Part shown: piece by piece, positions 11,093 to 23,798 of the stretch
Position numbering within the stretch: position 1 is the first letter of the stretch
Layout of the letters: every line of letters begins with the position of its first letter
From: Siphonodentalium dalli
Taxonomy: Eukaryota; Mollusca; Scaphopoda; Gadilida; Siphonodentaliidae
Length of the DNA stretch: 64,000 nucleotides
Reading direction: 5' to 3'
Assembly (NCBI GenBank): GCA_032622095.1
Contig: CP136063.1
Span: forward strand, 32,616,987 to 32,680,986
Program-made: the position numbers and the translations under genes
Notes under the pieces: model-generated
The model's database searches: none
Told to the model about the DNA's origin: nothing
Seen by the model: only the letters and a program-made list of their open reading frames with translations

Positions 11093-12818
11093 ATGGAAGT
11101 ATAATAATAGGAACAATCATGAGTGAAAAGAATCGCAGTTTATGGACGTAAAATATAAAGTATGGTGATTATATGTTGTCCTAACATGTGTAGGTTGATC
11201 TCAAGTGTTTGGACGTGACCCCACCCCTGCCTCGAAATTGGATGACGGGATTGGGAAAACATCAACCCCTGGCACAAAATGCTTTGAGTTTGAGGCCCCG
11301 TAACTCCGTTAGTTTCCAACGGATTTTAAAATTGTTTCCATTTTTGTGATTTGCTGCTAACATAGATTGCATAGTATACATTTCATCTGATTTGGAGACG
11401 GATAACACTTTGATTATTGGAAAGCATATGGGCCCAAATTAAAACTTGGACGGCCAAAATCTCCGCCATTTTTCAACGGATTTACGATCTGTTTTCAGCT
11501 TCCAGATCGGCTGATGTTGCAAATGTTATATTCCAAGTTTAATCCGATTCCGAGAAGAATTAAAAATTGGTACCACGGACCACCCCTCCCCAGACCCACA
11601 ATACTGAACCGACACTGGAAAAATTTGGCCCACCGCGTGCCGTCTTCAGTCCGTACGCATTTTCGTATCAGATGACATCCTATGTTCGATATCTTCGGAG
11701 GAGATGTGTTATCAAGCACACGGGCCCAAAATTGCAAATTTTGAGGGGCCGCAATTCTTTCAGTGTTTGATGGATTTTCGAAATTCTTTCACTTTCTAGA
11801 TCGGCTGATGTTGCAGATGTTAGATTCCAAGTTTCATCTGATTCCGAGAAGAATTAAAAATTGGTACCACGGACCACCCAGACCCAGACCCACAATAATG
11901 AACCGACACTGGCAAAATTTAGCCCACCGCGTGCCCTCTTCAGTCCGCACACATTGGCGTATCAGGTGACATCCTATGTTCGATATCTTCGGGGGAGATG
12001 TGTTATCAAGCACATGGACCCAAATTGCAAACTTTGAGGGCCCGTAACTCTTGCATTTCTTCTCGGATTTCAAAAATCCTTTCCGGTATGAGTTTGTTTT
12101 CGTTCGGGAAATACATAAACTTAAATATATGAATGTCAATCAAAATTTTATTTTTCAAAAAATTTGCCCCCCACCCCAGTGTCAAAATATATGTCCGACC
12201 CTGTCAAATTTTCCTTCTCTGACTAAACTGACAACGGTCAACACGACTATGAAACCACATGCAGTTATCTGGAATGATACAAGAGGACAACAGAGTACAA
12301 TCAAATAGAGGTTTGCCAACTATGGGCGGTAACTCCTCAGGGAAAGCGCGGACACAAGTTATGATGCCCGTGGGCAGTAGGGCATATCGAGATGTGCATA
12401 CAGTCCAATTTTCGATGCTCTGCTCCTTATAATTTCCGAGATAATCAAATGACATTTTTTTTAGATAAAGGGAGATAACTCCTCGGGGAAAACGCGGACA
12501 ATATTCGTTATGCGACGATGGCATACAACTCTTTGATCCCAAGATACGTACCAAGTTTTAGTGTGCTACTCCTGTTACTTTTCGAGTAATAAGGGTTGCA
12601 AAAGTGTCCAGTATAATAATAATGAAAAATAATCGAAAAAGGGCCATAACTCTGTCAAAAGATATTGGACCAACATCCGGATACCATTATTTTTAGTAGA
12701 CCTTAGATGCCTTCATTCGCTAGAGATTTCGCGGTCCTCCTCCCATTAGTTTCTGAGTATTTCCAATTAAACAGAAAACGGCCGCAGTAGAAAAACAATA
12801 TACTTCCTTGGTTACACC
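11093..12818 (-). repeat. family A unit, subfamily A3, copy 1 (1726 bp)
   Basis: This junction-bounded unit is nearly identical to the next two units. It differs from copy 2 mainly by scattered substitutions, including a CCCCTCCCC to CCCAGACCC change near 11877. Confidence 0.88.
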
Positions 12819-14542
12819 ATGGAAGTATAATAATAGGAAAAATCATGAGTGAAAAGAATCGCAGTTTATGGACGTAAAATATAAAGTATGGTGATTATAT
12901 GTTGTCCTAACATGTGTAGGTTGATCTCAAGTGTTTGGACGTGACCCCACCCCTGCCTCGAAATTGGATGACGGGATTGGGAAAACATCAACCCCTGGCA
13001 CAAAATGCTAAGTTTGAGGCCCCGTAACTCCGTTAGTTTCCAACGGATTTTAAAATTGTTTCCATTTTTGTGATTTGCTGCTAACATAGATTGCATAGTA
13101 TACATTTCATCTGATTTGGAGACGGATAACACTTTGATTATTGGAAAGCATATGGGCCCAAATTAAAACTTGGACGGCCAAAATCTCCGCCATTTTTCAA
13201 CGGATTTACGATCTGTTTTCAGCTTCCAGATCGGCTGATGTTGCAAATGTTATATTCCAAGTTTAATCCAATTCCGAGAAGAATTAAAAATTGGTACCAC
13301 GGACCACCCCTCCCCAGACCCACAATACTGAACAGACACTGGAAAAATTTGGCTCACCGCGTGCCGTCTTCAGTCCGTACGCATTTTCGTATCAGATGAC
13401 ATCCTATGTTCGATATCTTCGGAGGAGATGTGTTATCAAGCACACGGGCCCAAAATTGCAAATTTTGAGGGGCCGCAATTCTTTCAGTTTTTGATGGATT
13501 TTCGAAATTCTTTCACTTTCTAGATCGGCTGATGTTGCAGATGTTAGATTCCAAGTTTCATCTGATTCCGAGAAGAATTAAAAATTGGTACCACGGACCA
13601 CCCCTCCCCAGACCCACAATAATGAACCGACACTGGCAAAATTTAGCCCACCGCGTGCCCTCTTCAGTCCGCACACATTGGCGTATCAGGTGACATCCTA
13701 TGTTCGATATCTTCGGAGGAGATGTGTTATCAAGCACATGGACCCAAATTGCAAACTTTGAGGGCCCGTAACTCTTGCATTTGTTCTCGAATTTCAAAAA
13801 TCCTTTCCGGTATGAGTTTGTTTTCGTTCGGGAAATACATAAACTTAAATATATGAATGTCAATCAAAATTTTATTTTTCAAAAAAATTGCCCCCCACCC
13901 CAGTGTCAAAATATATGTCCGACCCTGTCAAATTTTCCTTCTCTGACTAAACTGACAACGGTCAACACGACTATGAAAACCACATGCAGTTATCTGGAAT
14001 GATACAAGAGGACAACAGAGTACAATCAAATAGAGGTTTGCCAACTATGGGCGGTAACTCCTCAGGGAAAGCGCGGACACAAGTTCTGATGCCCGTGGGC
14101 AGTAGGGCATATCGAGATGTGCATACAGTCCAATTTTCGATGCTCTGCTCCTTATAATTTCCGAGATAATCAAATGACATTTTTTTAGATAAAGGGAGAT
14201 AACTCCTCGGGGAAAACGCGGACAATATTCGTTATGCGACGATGGCATACAACTCTTTGATCCCAAGATACGTACCAAGTTTTAGTGTGCTACTCCTGTT
14301 ACTTTTCGAGTAATAAGGGTTGCAAAAGTGTCCAGTATAATAATAATGAAAAATAATCGAAAAAGGGCCATAACTCTGTCAAAAGATATTGGACCAACAT
14401 CCGGATACCATTATTTTTAGTAGACCTTAGATGCCTTCATTCGCTAGAGATTTCGCGGTCCTCCTCCCATTAGTTTCTGAGTATTTCCAATTAAACAGAA
14501 AACGGCCGCAGTAGAAAAACAATATACTTCCTTGGTTACACC
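12819..14542 (-). repeat. family A unit, subfamily A3, copy 2 (1724 bp)
   Basis: This head-to-tail copy is bounded by ATGGAAGTATAATAATAGGA. A few private substitutions separate it from copies 1 and 3. Confidence 0.88.
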
Positions 14543-16266
14543 ATGGAAGTATAATAATAGGAACAATCATGAGTGAAAAGAATCGCAGTTTATGGACGTA
14601 AAATATAAAGTATGGTGATTATATGTTGTCCTAACATGTGTAGGTTGATCTCAAGTGTTTGGACGTGACCCCACCCCTGCCTCGAAATTGGATGACGGGA
14701 TTGGGAAAACATCAACCCCTGGCACAAAATGCTAAGTTTGAGGCCCCGTAACTCCGTTAGTTTCCAACGGATTTTAAAATTGTTTCCATTTTTGTGATTT
14801 GCTGCTAACATAGATTGCATAGTATACATTTCATCTGATTTGGAGACGGATAACACTTTGATTATTGGAAAGCATATGGGCCCAAATTAAAACTTGGACG
14901 GCCAAAATCTCCGCCATTTTTCAACGGATTTACGATCTGTTTTCAGCTTCCAGATCGGCTGATGTTGCAAATGTTATATTCCAAGTTTAATCCGATTCCG
15001 AGAAGAATTAAAAATTGGTACCACGGACCACCCCTCCCCAGACCCACAATACTGAACCGACACTGGAAAAATTTGGCCCACCGCGTGCCGTCTTCAGTCC
15101 GTACGCATTTTCGTATCAGATGACATCCTATGTTCGATATCTTCGGAGGAGATGTGTTATCAAGCACACGGGCCCAAAATTGCAAATTTTGAGGGGCCGC
15201 AATTCTTTCAGTGTTTGATGGATTTTCGAAATTCTTTCACTTTCTAGATCGGCTGATGTTGCAGATGTTAGATTCCAAGTTTCATCTGATTCCGAGAAGA
15301 ATTAAAAATTGGTACCACGGACCACCCCTCCCCAGACCCACAATAATGAACCGACACTGGCAAAATTTAGCCCACCGCGTGCCCTCTTCAGTCCGCACAC
15401 ATTGGCGTATCAGGTGACATCCTATGTTCGATATCTTCGGGGGAGATGTGTTATCAAGCACATGGACCCAAATTGCAAACTTTGAGGGCCCGTAACTCTT
15501 GCATTTCTTCTCGGATTTCAAAAATCCTTTCCGGTATGAGTTTGTTTTCGTTCGGGAAATACATAAACTTAAATATATGAATGTCAATCAAAATTTTATT
15601 TTTCAAAAAATTTGCCCCCCACCCCAGTGTCAAAATATATGTCCGACCCTGTCAAATTTTCCTTCTCTGACTAAACTGACAACGGTCAACACGACTATGA
15701 AAACCACATGCAGTTATCTGGAATGATACAAGAGGACAACAGAGTACAATCAAATAGAGGTTTGCCAACTATGGGCGGTAACTCCTCAGGGAAAGCGCGG
15801 ACACAAGTTATGATGCCCGTGGGCAGTAGGGCATATCGAGATGTGCATACAGTCCAATTTTCGATGCTCTGCTCCTTATAATTTCCGAGATAATCAAATG
15901 ACATTTTTTTAGATAAAGGGAGATAACTCCTCGGGGAAAACGCGGACAATATTCGTTATGCGACGATGGCATACAACTCTTTGATCCCAAGATACGTACC
16001 AAGTTTTAGTGTGCTACTCCTGTTACTTTTCGAGTAATAAGGGTTGCAAAAGTGTCCAGTATAATAATAATGAAAAATAATCGAAAAAGGGCCATAACTC
16101 TGTCAAAAGATATTGGACCAACATCCGGATACCATTATTTTTAGTAGACCTTAGATGCCTTCATTCGCTAGAGATTTCGCGGTCCTCCTCCCATTAGTTT
16201 CTGAGTATTTCCAATTAAACAGAAAACGGCCGCAGTAGAAAAACAATATACTTCCTTGGTTACACC
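14543..16266 (-). repeat. family A unit, subfamily A3, copy 3 (1724 bp)
   Basis: This third head-to-tail copy shares with copy 1 the variants GGGGGAGATGTG (near 15438) and CAGTGTTTGATGG (near 15209), which are absent from copy 2. Copies 1 and 3 are therefore closer to each other than to the copy between them. Confidence 0.88.
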
Positions 16267-16489
16267 ATGGAAGTATAATAATAATAATAATAATGAAAAA
16301 TAATCGAAAAAGGGCCATAACTCTGTCAAAATATATTGGACCAACATCCGGATAGCATTATTTTTAGTAGACCTTAGATGCCTACATTCGCTAGAGATTT
16401 CGCGGTCCTCCTCCCATTAGTTTCTGAGTATTTCCAATTAAACAGAAAACGGCCGCAGTAGAAAAACAATATACTTCCTTGGTTACACC
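16267..16489 (-). repeat. short family A module (223 bp)
   Basis: Same module as 1760-1982 and 23576-23798, again placed directly left of an A2 unit. Confidence 0.88.
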
Positions 16490-18024
16490 ATGGAAGTATA
16501 ATAATAGGGCAAATCATGAGCTCAATAAATCGCAGTTAAGGGACGGAAAATATGAATTAGGATGATTATATCTTTCCCTTAACATGTGTGGGTTGATCTC
16601 AAGTGTTTGGGAGTGACCCCACCCCTGCCTCGAAATTGGGTGACGGGATTGGGAAATAGTCAAACCCGGCCCAAAATGCGAATTTTGAGAGCCCGTAACT
16701 CCGTTATTTTCCAATGGATTTAAAAATTGTTTTGAGTATTGTGATCAGCTACTTACATTGATTATTTGTTATAAATTTTGTCTGATTCAGAGACGAATAA
16801 CATTTTGTTTATTGGAAAGAATACGGGCCCACATTCAAAGTTTGAGGGCCCAAATCTCCGCCATTTTTTAACGGATTTACAATCTGTTTTCAGTTTTATG
16901 ATCAACGTGTATGGTATATGTTATATATCAAGTTTCATATGATTCGGAGACGAAATAAATTTGGGTACCCCGGACCACCCCTCCCCTGACCCACAACACC
17001 GAACCGACACTGGCAAAATTTGGCTCATCGCGTGCTCTCTTCAGACCGCACGCATTGGCGTATCAGTTGACATCCAAAGTTTGACATCTTCGGAGGAGAT
17101 GTGATCACAAGCATATGGGGCCAAATTTGCATTGTTTGAAGGCCCACAACTCTGACATTTTTCAATGGATTTTCGAAATTCTTTCAGTTTCTAGATCGGT
17201 TGGCGGTATGGATGTTATATTCCAAGTTTCATCCGATTCGGAGAAGAATACAAAATTGGTACCCCGGACCACCCCTCCCCTGACCCACAACACTGAACCG
17301 ACACTGGCAAAATTTGGCCCATCGCGTGCTCTCTTCAGACCGCACGCACTGGGATATCAGACGACATCCAAAGTTCGACATCTTCGGAGGAGATAGGGTC
17401 ACAAGCACATGGGACCGACACTTGCAAACTTTGAGGGCCCGTAACTCTTGCATTTCTTCTCGGATTACAAAAATCCTTTCCGGTATGGGTTTGTTTTCGT
17501 TCAGGGAATCTACATACTTAAATAGATGAATGTCAATAATAAAAAAAAATTGCGAAAATATTGCCCCCACCCCAGTGTAAAAATATATGTCCAACCCTGT
17601 CAAATTTTCTTCCTCGGACTAAGCTGACAACGGTCAACACGACTACAAAAACTAAATACAGTTATCTGGAATGATACGGGAGGACAACAGAGTACAATAA
17701 AATAGAGGTTTGCCAACTATGGGCGGTAACTCTTCAGGGAAAGGGCGGACCCAAGTTTTTATGCCCGTGGGCAGTAGTGCATATCGAGATGTGCATACGG
17801 TCTAATTTTCGATGCTCTGCTTCTTATAATTTCCGAGATAATAAAATGACATTTTTTCAAATAAAGGGAGATAACTCCTCGGGAAAAACGTGGACAATAT
17901 TCGTTATGCGACGATGGCATACAACTCTTTGATCCCAAGATACGTACCAAGTTTTAGTGTGCTACTCCTGGTACTTTTCGAGTAATAAGGGTTGCAAAAG
18001 TGTCCAGTATAATAATAATAATAA
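16490..18024 (-). repeat. truncated A2 unit (1535 bp), 5' module of element D
   Basis: Same length and same break point in the (AAT)n tract as 3729-5263 and 23799-25333, followed directly by CTAG of element E. Confidence 0.88.
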
Positions 18025-18066
18025 CTAGAATTTTTAAACTTCCTATTGGAAGTTTGATACTTCCAT
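18025..18066 (-). other. 3' terminal hairpin and CTAG of element E
   Basis: CTAG occupies 18025-18028. The 8-bp perfect stem is AAACTTCC (18036-18043) with GGAAGTTT (18048-18055), loop TATT. GATACTTCCAT (18056-18066) follows. Confidence 0.7.
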
Positions 18067-18260
18067 ATAATTATCATATATATTCCAATCCAAATCCCCT
18101 CTCAATCATTACCTTTCCCATAACCCAAATCTTAACATAACCATACCTATCGGCAACCCGTACCATGTCCCAATACTAAATGTTTCTATAAGCATAACCA
18201 TGCTCTAGCCGTAACCATAACCACAATAATTCTAACTATATCTATAACTTTAAAAAGTCA
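18067..18260 (+). repeat. G-poor, telomere-like degenerate CCATAACC repeat
   Basis: This strand has very little G and repeats CATAACC, TAACCC and ATAACCA-like words with irregular spacing. A longer segment of the same kind follows the hairpin of element F (25378-25765). It may be a degenerate minisatellite. Confidence 0.55.
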
Positions 18261-18560
18261 TGGAATATAAGTAGTGGCTCACCTTTTCGATCGTAATTTT
18301 GTTTATCTCGATTAATCCGTTCCACAACTATTGAAGTATTTATTTAGTTACACCCATGCATACTTCAGACCTTATATTATGATACATGTTTATCATAAAC
18401 ACATCAGTTCGCAAAAATAAAAGATTAAGAATGAGGCTACTTTTGAAATTATATTTCTCGTAAAAAGTGACCCCTAGTAGACCCTTTGGTATCATCTAGA
18501 TGGTCTCCTGTAATTTCTGTAGAAGACAGACACAGGCAGACAGACAGAAATTCGCAGATA
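18261..18560. other. no gene seen
   Basis: AT-rich single-copy sequence. It ends in a short (CAGA)n-like stretch (ACAGACACAGGCAGACAGAC) just before the MITE. No convincing exon or repeat. Confidence 0.5.
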
Positions 18561-18562
18561 TA

Positions 18563-18732
18563 CAGTAATGCCCTATGTAATCGACCCCTTAAACACAGCA
18601 GAATTATGGGTAACTTTTCGGGATTCAGGAGAGCTTTCGGATGAATGTCAGCAGGCTATATTTCCCGCTAAATCCTGAAATATTACCCATAATTCTGCTA
18701 TGTTTAAGGAGTCGATTACTTAGGGCATACTG
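18563..18732. mobile_element. 170-bp MITE with ~50-bp TIRs and TA target duplication
   Basis: The arms CAGTAATGCCCTATGTAATC (left) and GATTACTTAGGGCATACTG (right) are inverted. Pairing continues inward through CTTAAACACAGCAGAATTATGG and its complement, giving about 50-bp arms with few mismatches. TA flanks both sides (18561-18562, 18733-18734). CAGT termini and TA duplication fit Tc1/mariner-type MITEs. Confidence 0.8.
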
Positions 18733-18734
18733 TA

Positions 18735-19924
18735 GATATAGATGTCAGCATGTTATTAAATTATTCATGAATTCCAAATTAAATCACACGACGTCAGATG
18801 CACCTATCCCATGACACTCCACGTGACAATTCACCGTGTGTTCCAATTTTAGTTTGTCATGATCCAACCGGTTGGGCACCAATAGCAGGTCAGACCGACA
18901 AACAAATGAACACAGACACAGTTCGGTTTTATTAGTATACATACCCACATGTGTACAATATATATATTTAATTGGCAACGGGAATAAAGAACATGCACGG
19001 GTTCCACATGCACACATGTGTCTATCTCTTGTGCATATATTCCAAATTAAAGACTTGAGATGTTAAAAATTATAACTGCTATGGGATGGTATATTCTCGT
19101 GAAATATACGGATAGTTATAGTCTGTCCACAATGAAGTGCGAAGTTTTAAATCAATGCCGATCTGTAATTTGCCAAGTGTTAAGTCTTGGTTTATCAGTT
19201 TGTCGGGTCAGTGATTTCAACGGCCAGTACTATAAGTGACGGTTATATCTACGTGCAGCGGATATATTTATTTATGAAATAATTATGCGCGAATGGCAAT
19301 CACTCACACAACTGATAACACATGTCTTGATTACGCGTTATTATAAAATTAGTAACATGCTAAAAACGAGCCCAAATCACCAGAATGGGACAAAGGCGAA
19401 TATGTTTTATTTGAAGTTCTATCATGCTCGGGAACGCTCTAGAAAGATCACTGAAATGTCACTATATATGTGTATCAGGAATCAAGCATTAAATATAATT
19501 TAGAAACATATCAAAATAGCATAACAGGTAATGCTGTCAAGACACGTTATGTCATTACAAACGTTTATACCGATTGTACTGACTGTCCAACCGATTGTAC
19601 TGACTGTCCAAGATCGCGAACTTTTCCACAGCTTGTGCGAATTTTGTATACATTTTTGGTTCAAAGCGACCTAATCGGACAGGTGCGCAACACACTGTGC
19701 CATCAGAAGTAGGCCAGTCATGCAGCCAATTCTATTTTAAAGAGCGCGGATTTGGGAAAGCTGCATTGTGTGAGAACGTAACATGATTCGCGTACATCTA
19801 TATGCATTTCGGTATGTTGCTTTCCCGAGTAATGGTGCCTTTTCTGTGTACATAAATAGCACCAAACTGAACATACGCCTTCTCACCAGCAAAATGATAA
19901 ATAGCCGATGTGTTGAAACGGTAG
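18735..19924. other. no gene seen; one 21-bp duplication
   Basis: Single-copy AT-rich DNA. The only structure noticed is a two-copy tandem repeat of CCGATTGTACTGACTGTCCAA near 19569-19611 (21-bp period). The open frames here have no recognisable domain. Confidence 0.45.
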
Positions 19925-19926
19925 TA

Positions 19927-20433
19927 TACCCAGGGGGGGGGGGGTCGGACAAAAATTTCAGGCACGTATGGCATTTTTTCCCTTTCGATCATTTTTTGTA
20001 CCCACCCACCCCCTTCGCCAAATGTTTTTCCGTTTTCGGCAGTTTTTTCCGACCATTTTTTGACACCCACCCCCCTTTTAACACTAAAACAGAGATTTGC
20101 GGGGGGGAATTCACTGTAAACAGCTGTATATGAATTTCTGTGCATACTATTTATCATGGATGTTGACATGGACATGTAAATAGGAATGAGTCCTTTTGAG
20201 GTCATTCGGCCAAAAAAACATGGCTGCCAGCGGCCATCTTGGATTTAAAAATTTGCAACAAAATACAACACGATAACTGCCTGCAGTCAGTTTACAGTTT
20301 ACAGTTGCCAAAACACTAAAAAACAAGCAGGAAATTATTTTTTTTAGTTGCGGAAAAAATTGCTTGTTGGTGGATTTGATCACCCACCCACCCCGGCATA
20401 CGTGCCGGAATTTTTGTTTTCACCCCCCTGGTA
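19927..20433. mobile_element. ~507-bp MITE with G-tract TIRs, TA flanks
   Basis: The left end TACCCAGGGGGG, then CAAAAATTTCAGGCACGTATG, is the inverse of the right end CATACGTGCCGGAATTTTTG, then CACCCCCCTGGTA. Flanks read TA on both sides (19925-19926 and 20434-20435). The interior has CCACCCACCCCC tracts and GCCAGCGGCCATCTTGGATT. The left G run is expanded to 12 G. No coding capacity. Confidence 0.72.
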
Positions 20434-20435
20434 TA

Positions 20436-21687
20436 CCATAAACAAATATAGCATGTCGAGCTTGTAAAATAGACGGATATTTTTGAGAATATACGGATAT
20501 GAATGCGCGTATTTTACCATTTATTATGTTATTGCAAGTCTTCACAGTCATGCATAAGTTCATAATACCAAGTTAACAATCGTTATTCACACAAAAACAT
20601 ACTTATATATGTCGTTCAATGTAATTATGCTACATTGATCGACCACCCATTTCGGAACAGCGAAATAGCGTATGGTATGATGACATTAAACTCTCTTTGC
20701 TCGCTTGCCTATATCGCGATGTTCCCAACAGTTTAAGGTGCCGTATTTTAACAAATAGATTGTCATGAAATGGTAGCATTCTGGAAATGATATATACATG
20801 GCAGCTTATACCTACACATTCCATATGCAATTCGCTTAATTTTGGTGTGATTCATATTCTTGTATACCCGCAGGTGGTGAATTAGTCGGCGCTTTAAGGC
20901 ATTTATTGTATATTTTCCGAGTAGCGAACGAATGTACGACGTCGACGTTGTCGCCTATTCGTAAGTTATAAGACTTTACATTACGTCTCGTCCAATTAAT
21001 GCGAAATATGCAATCGGCGGTCTTAACAGTCGGACAATAAAGTCATATATTTTCACTCGTGACACATACAGATGATAAAGAGACAATTTTTAAATGGTCA
21101 GATCTGAATTCAACAAAATTATGCACTATGTCAGATGGTAAACCAATACCAAACCGCAAAGTGTCACGTTCCGAAATTATGATACCAAAATTAGCGACTA
21201 AGGGGTGGCAAGGTTGGGGCGTCGGACGGGATACGCTGACTCCCATTCATTCAATTTGAATATATCATATATTAAAATGGTTTACGGGCGCGTGAACGGA
21301 TAGAAAATAGTTTCAATTGAATTGAGAACTGCAAGCGAAAGTCCGCGCATAAGACGGATTGTGCTTTATGAAAACGTGGTCCATGCTGAGAAGTGTTATA
21401 ACAATATACGACGGACACCACAGTTCTGTTAATTCTCAAATGTCAAAGTCGAGAATTATTTTTGTAAAAAATGGGGGTTTTAAAAAAAGTGAAAACAAAA
21501 CGAACTACTATTCTAAAACTAATGAATTTCGACCGTTTTTGGACTCAAATCACGGCCGGTCGGCAAGACAGACAGCCGACTTTGTTTTGAGTGATTACCC
21601 ATTAGCCAATACAACACTTAATACAGTGCGCCAACATGAATGGATGTTGAAATATATCGCCAGTGGTCATTTGTGTAATTTTTGACA
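20436..21687. other. no gene seen
   Basis: Single-copy sequence with several 60-100-codon open frames on both strands. None shows a recognisable domain, low-complexity signature or convincing splice context. Confidence 0.45.
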
Positions 21688-22326
21688 TTGTAAAAATGTC
21701 CTGGTTTGGTCTTCTGTCTATGTTTAAGACGCTCACATAGAGCAAATCCAGCTGTTGCGCTTCGTCTAGGAGAAGATCGGGACACAAGCACTTTCTACAC
21801 ATGGACTTTATTAGTACATTTTTCGATGTGTTATAACTTGGTCATTTCTCACCCGATTTACAAAATTCTTTCACGAGTAGCATCAGTACATCGTATAGAT
21901 ACCCGACAGTAAAAATGGTTGGAATCGGTGACAAGAAAAAAATTGACAAATTTTGCACCCCTCCCCGGGTCAACAAATTGTTTTCGGACCTTGGTGAAAA
22001 TTTCCCCGATTCGTGCCCTTTCCTTAGTTAACACGATTACGAGAACCGAATTCAGCTGCTTGACTTCTTACAGGAGAAAATCTGCGCACAAACTTTTTCC
22101 AAAATTTTGGTTTAAGGGCCATAACTCTGGTAAGCAAGTTAGGGCACAAACCTAAATGCTCCATTACCATGCATCTTGGCATGGTGCATATACCTACCAA
22201 ATTTCAATGCTTTAACTTTTAAACTTTCTGAGATATAAGGGTTTCAAAATATATTAAGAATAATAAATAATAATAATAATAGTGAAAAATAAAAAATTGA
22301 ATAACAATATACTTCCATATTAAAAT
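21688..22326 (-). repeat. partial B' unit (last ~639 bp)
   Basis: From TGTAAAAATGTCCTGGTTTG onward it is identical to 22937-23575, a shift of 1249 bp. It ends at the junction ATACTTCCATATT/AAAATATGTAAGTAT. It begins abruptly after single-copy DNA. Confidence 0.88.
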
Positions 22327-23575
22327 ATGTAAGTATAATAAGGGAATCGCTCGGAATTGATTGGAATGTCGATAGTATGGTTTATTGACATTTCTGTGTT
22401 CAGTTGGAAAGTTCTGGTGTGACCCCCACCCATGCCTCGAAATTTGATGACGCGGGTAGAAAAGTCGCCATATATCGGCCAATTTTCGAGATATCGAGCT
22501 AATATTTGCGCCATTGTGTTCGTATTTTATGCCCCTATAATATTTACTAGGGTTTTGGTGAGGTATTGCGCCGATATTTTACTATGTAGGCCAATATGTA
22601 TGTTTCTGGTTCATACTTTTTTGAATATCTCCGGACTCATTCGACATAATGCAGCAAATGAATAATCGTTTAAAAGAGCTAAAAATTCCCCATCGAATGA
22701 TACCAAACACGTCACGATTGGTTGAAGAAATATAAATTCATAGTGCTTTCCCTGTAAACTTGAAAAAAGGAAAGGGCCACCATTTCTACATTTGTCAACC
22801 GATTCACAAAATTCACGCACGATAATACTTAGTACATCCTACAGATACTTCACAACCATTTTGGTTAAAATCGGCGACAAATTTTTTTTTTACATATTTT
22901 GCCCCTCCCTTAGCCCAGGAAAAATTGAGCGGACCTTTGTAAAAATGTCCTGGTTTGGTCTTCTGTCTATGTTTAAGACGCTCACATAGAGCAAATCCAG
23001 CTGTTGCGCTTCGTCTAGGAGAAGATCGGGACACAAGCACTTTCTACACATGGACTTTATTAGTACATTTTTCGATGTGTTATAACTTGGTCATTTCTCA
23101 CCCGATTTACAAAATTCTTTCACGAGTAGCATCAGTACATCGTATAGATACCCGACAGTAAAAATGGTTGGAATCGGTGACAAGAAAAAAATTGACAAAT
23201 TTTGCACCCCTCCCCGGGTCAACAAATTGTTTTCGGACCTTGGTGAAAATTTCCCCGATTCGTGCCCTTTCCTTAGTTAACACGATTACGAGAACCGAAT
23301 TCAGCTGCTTGACTTCTTACAGGAGAAAATCTGCGCACAAACTTTTTCCAAAATTTTGGTTTAAGGGCCATAACTCTGGTAAGCAAGTTAGGGCACAAAC
23401 CTAAATGCTCCATTACCATGCATCTTGGCATGGTGCATATACCTACCAAATTTCAATGCTTTAACTTTTAAACTTTCTGAGATATAAGGGTTTCAAAATA
23501 TATTAAGAATAATAAATAATAATAATAATAGTGAAAAATAAAAAATTGAATAACAATATACTTCCATATTAAAAT
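22327..23575 (-). repeat. B' unit, full length (1249 bp)
   Basis: It is bounded by the ATGTAAGTATAATAAGGGAATC and TATACTTCCATATT junctions. It is a diverged relative of the B units at 27547-40019. Both have TGACCCCCACCCNTGCCTCG, CTCACATAGANCAAATCCAG, ACAAGCACTTTCT and an ATAACTCTG box in the same order. Confidence 0.88.
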
Positions 23576-23798
23576 ATGTAAGTATAATAATAATAATAAT
23601 AATGAAAAATAATCGAAAAAGGGCCATAACTCTGTCAAAATATATTGGACCAACATCCGGATAGCATTATTTTTAGTAGACCTTAGATGCCTACATTCGC
23701 TAGAGATTTCGCGGTCCTCCTCCCATTAGTTTCTGAGTATTTCCAATTAAACAGAAAACGGCCGCAGTAGAAAAACAATATACTTCCTTGGTTACACC
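23576..23798 (-). repeat. short family A module (223 bp) fused to B' junction
   Basis: Same 223-bp module as 1760-1982. Here its left junction is the B' type (ATATGTAAGTATAATAATAA) rather than the A type, so A and B' units join at the same junction position. Confidence 0.87.

Larger units (their letters stand above)
9025..18024 (-). mobile_element. composite Helentron/pearl-like element D (9.0 kb)
   Basis: The element is bounded by two CTAG termini (9025 and 18025). Its minus-strand 3' end holds a hairpin unlike that of C, the subterminal ATACTTCCATGG, a 129-bp repeat, a 345-bp satellite and a poly-A tract. Next come a partial family A unit, three A3 units, the 223-bp module and, as the 5' module, the truncated A2 unit. 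No transposase or Rep/helicase gene is visible, so if mobile it would depend on proteins encoded elsewhere. Treating the whole interval as one element is inference from the repeated terminus pattern. Confidence 0.55.

Noticed and set aside
20200-20245. GCGGCCATCTTGGAT as a YY1-like regulatory site.
   Set aside because: It lies inside a MITE with no gene nearby; a motif match alone is too weak.
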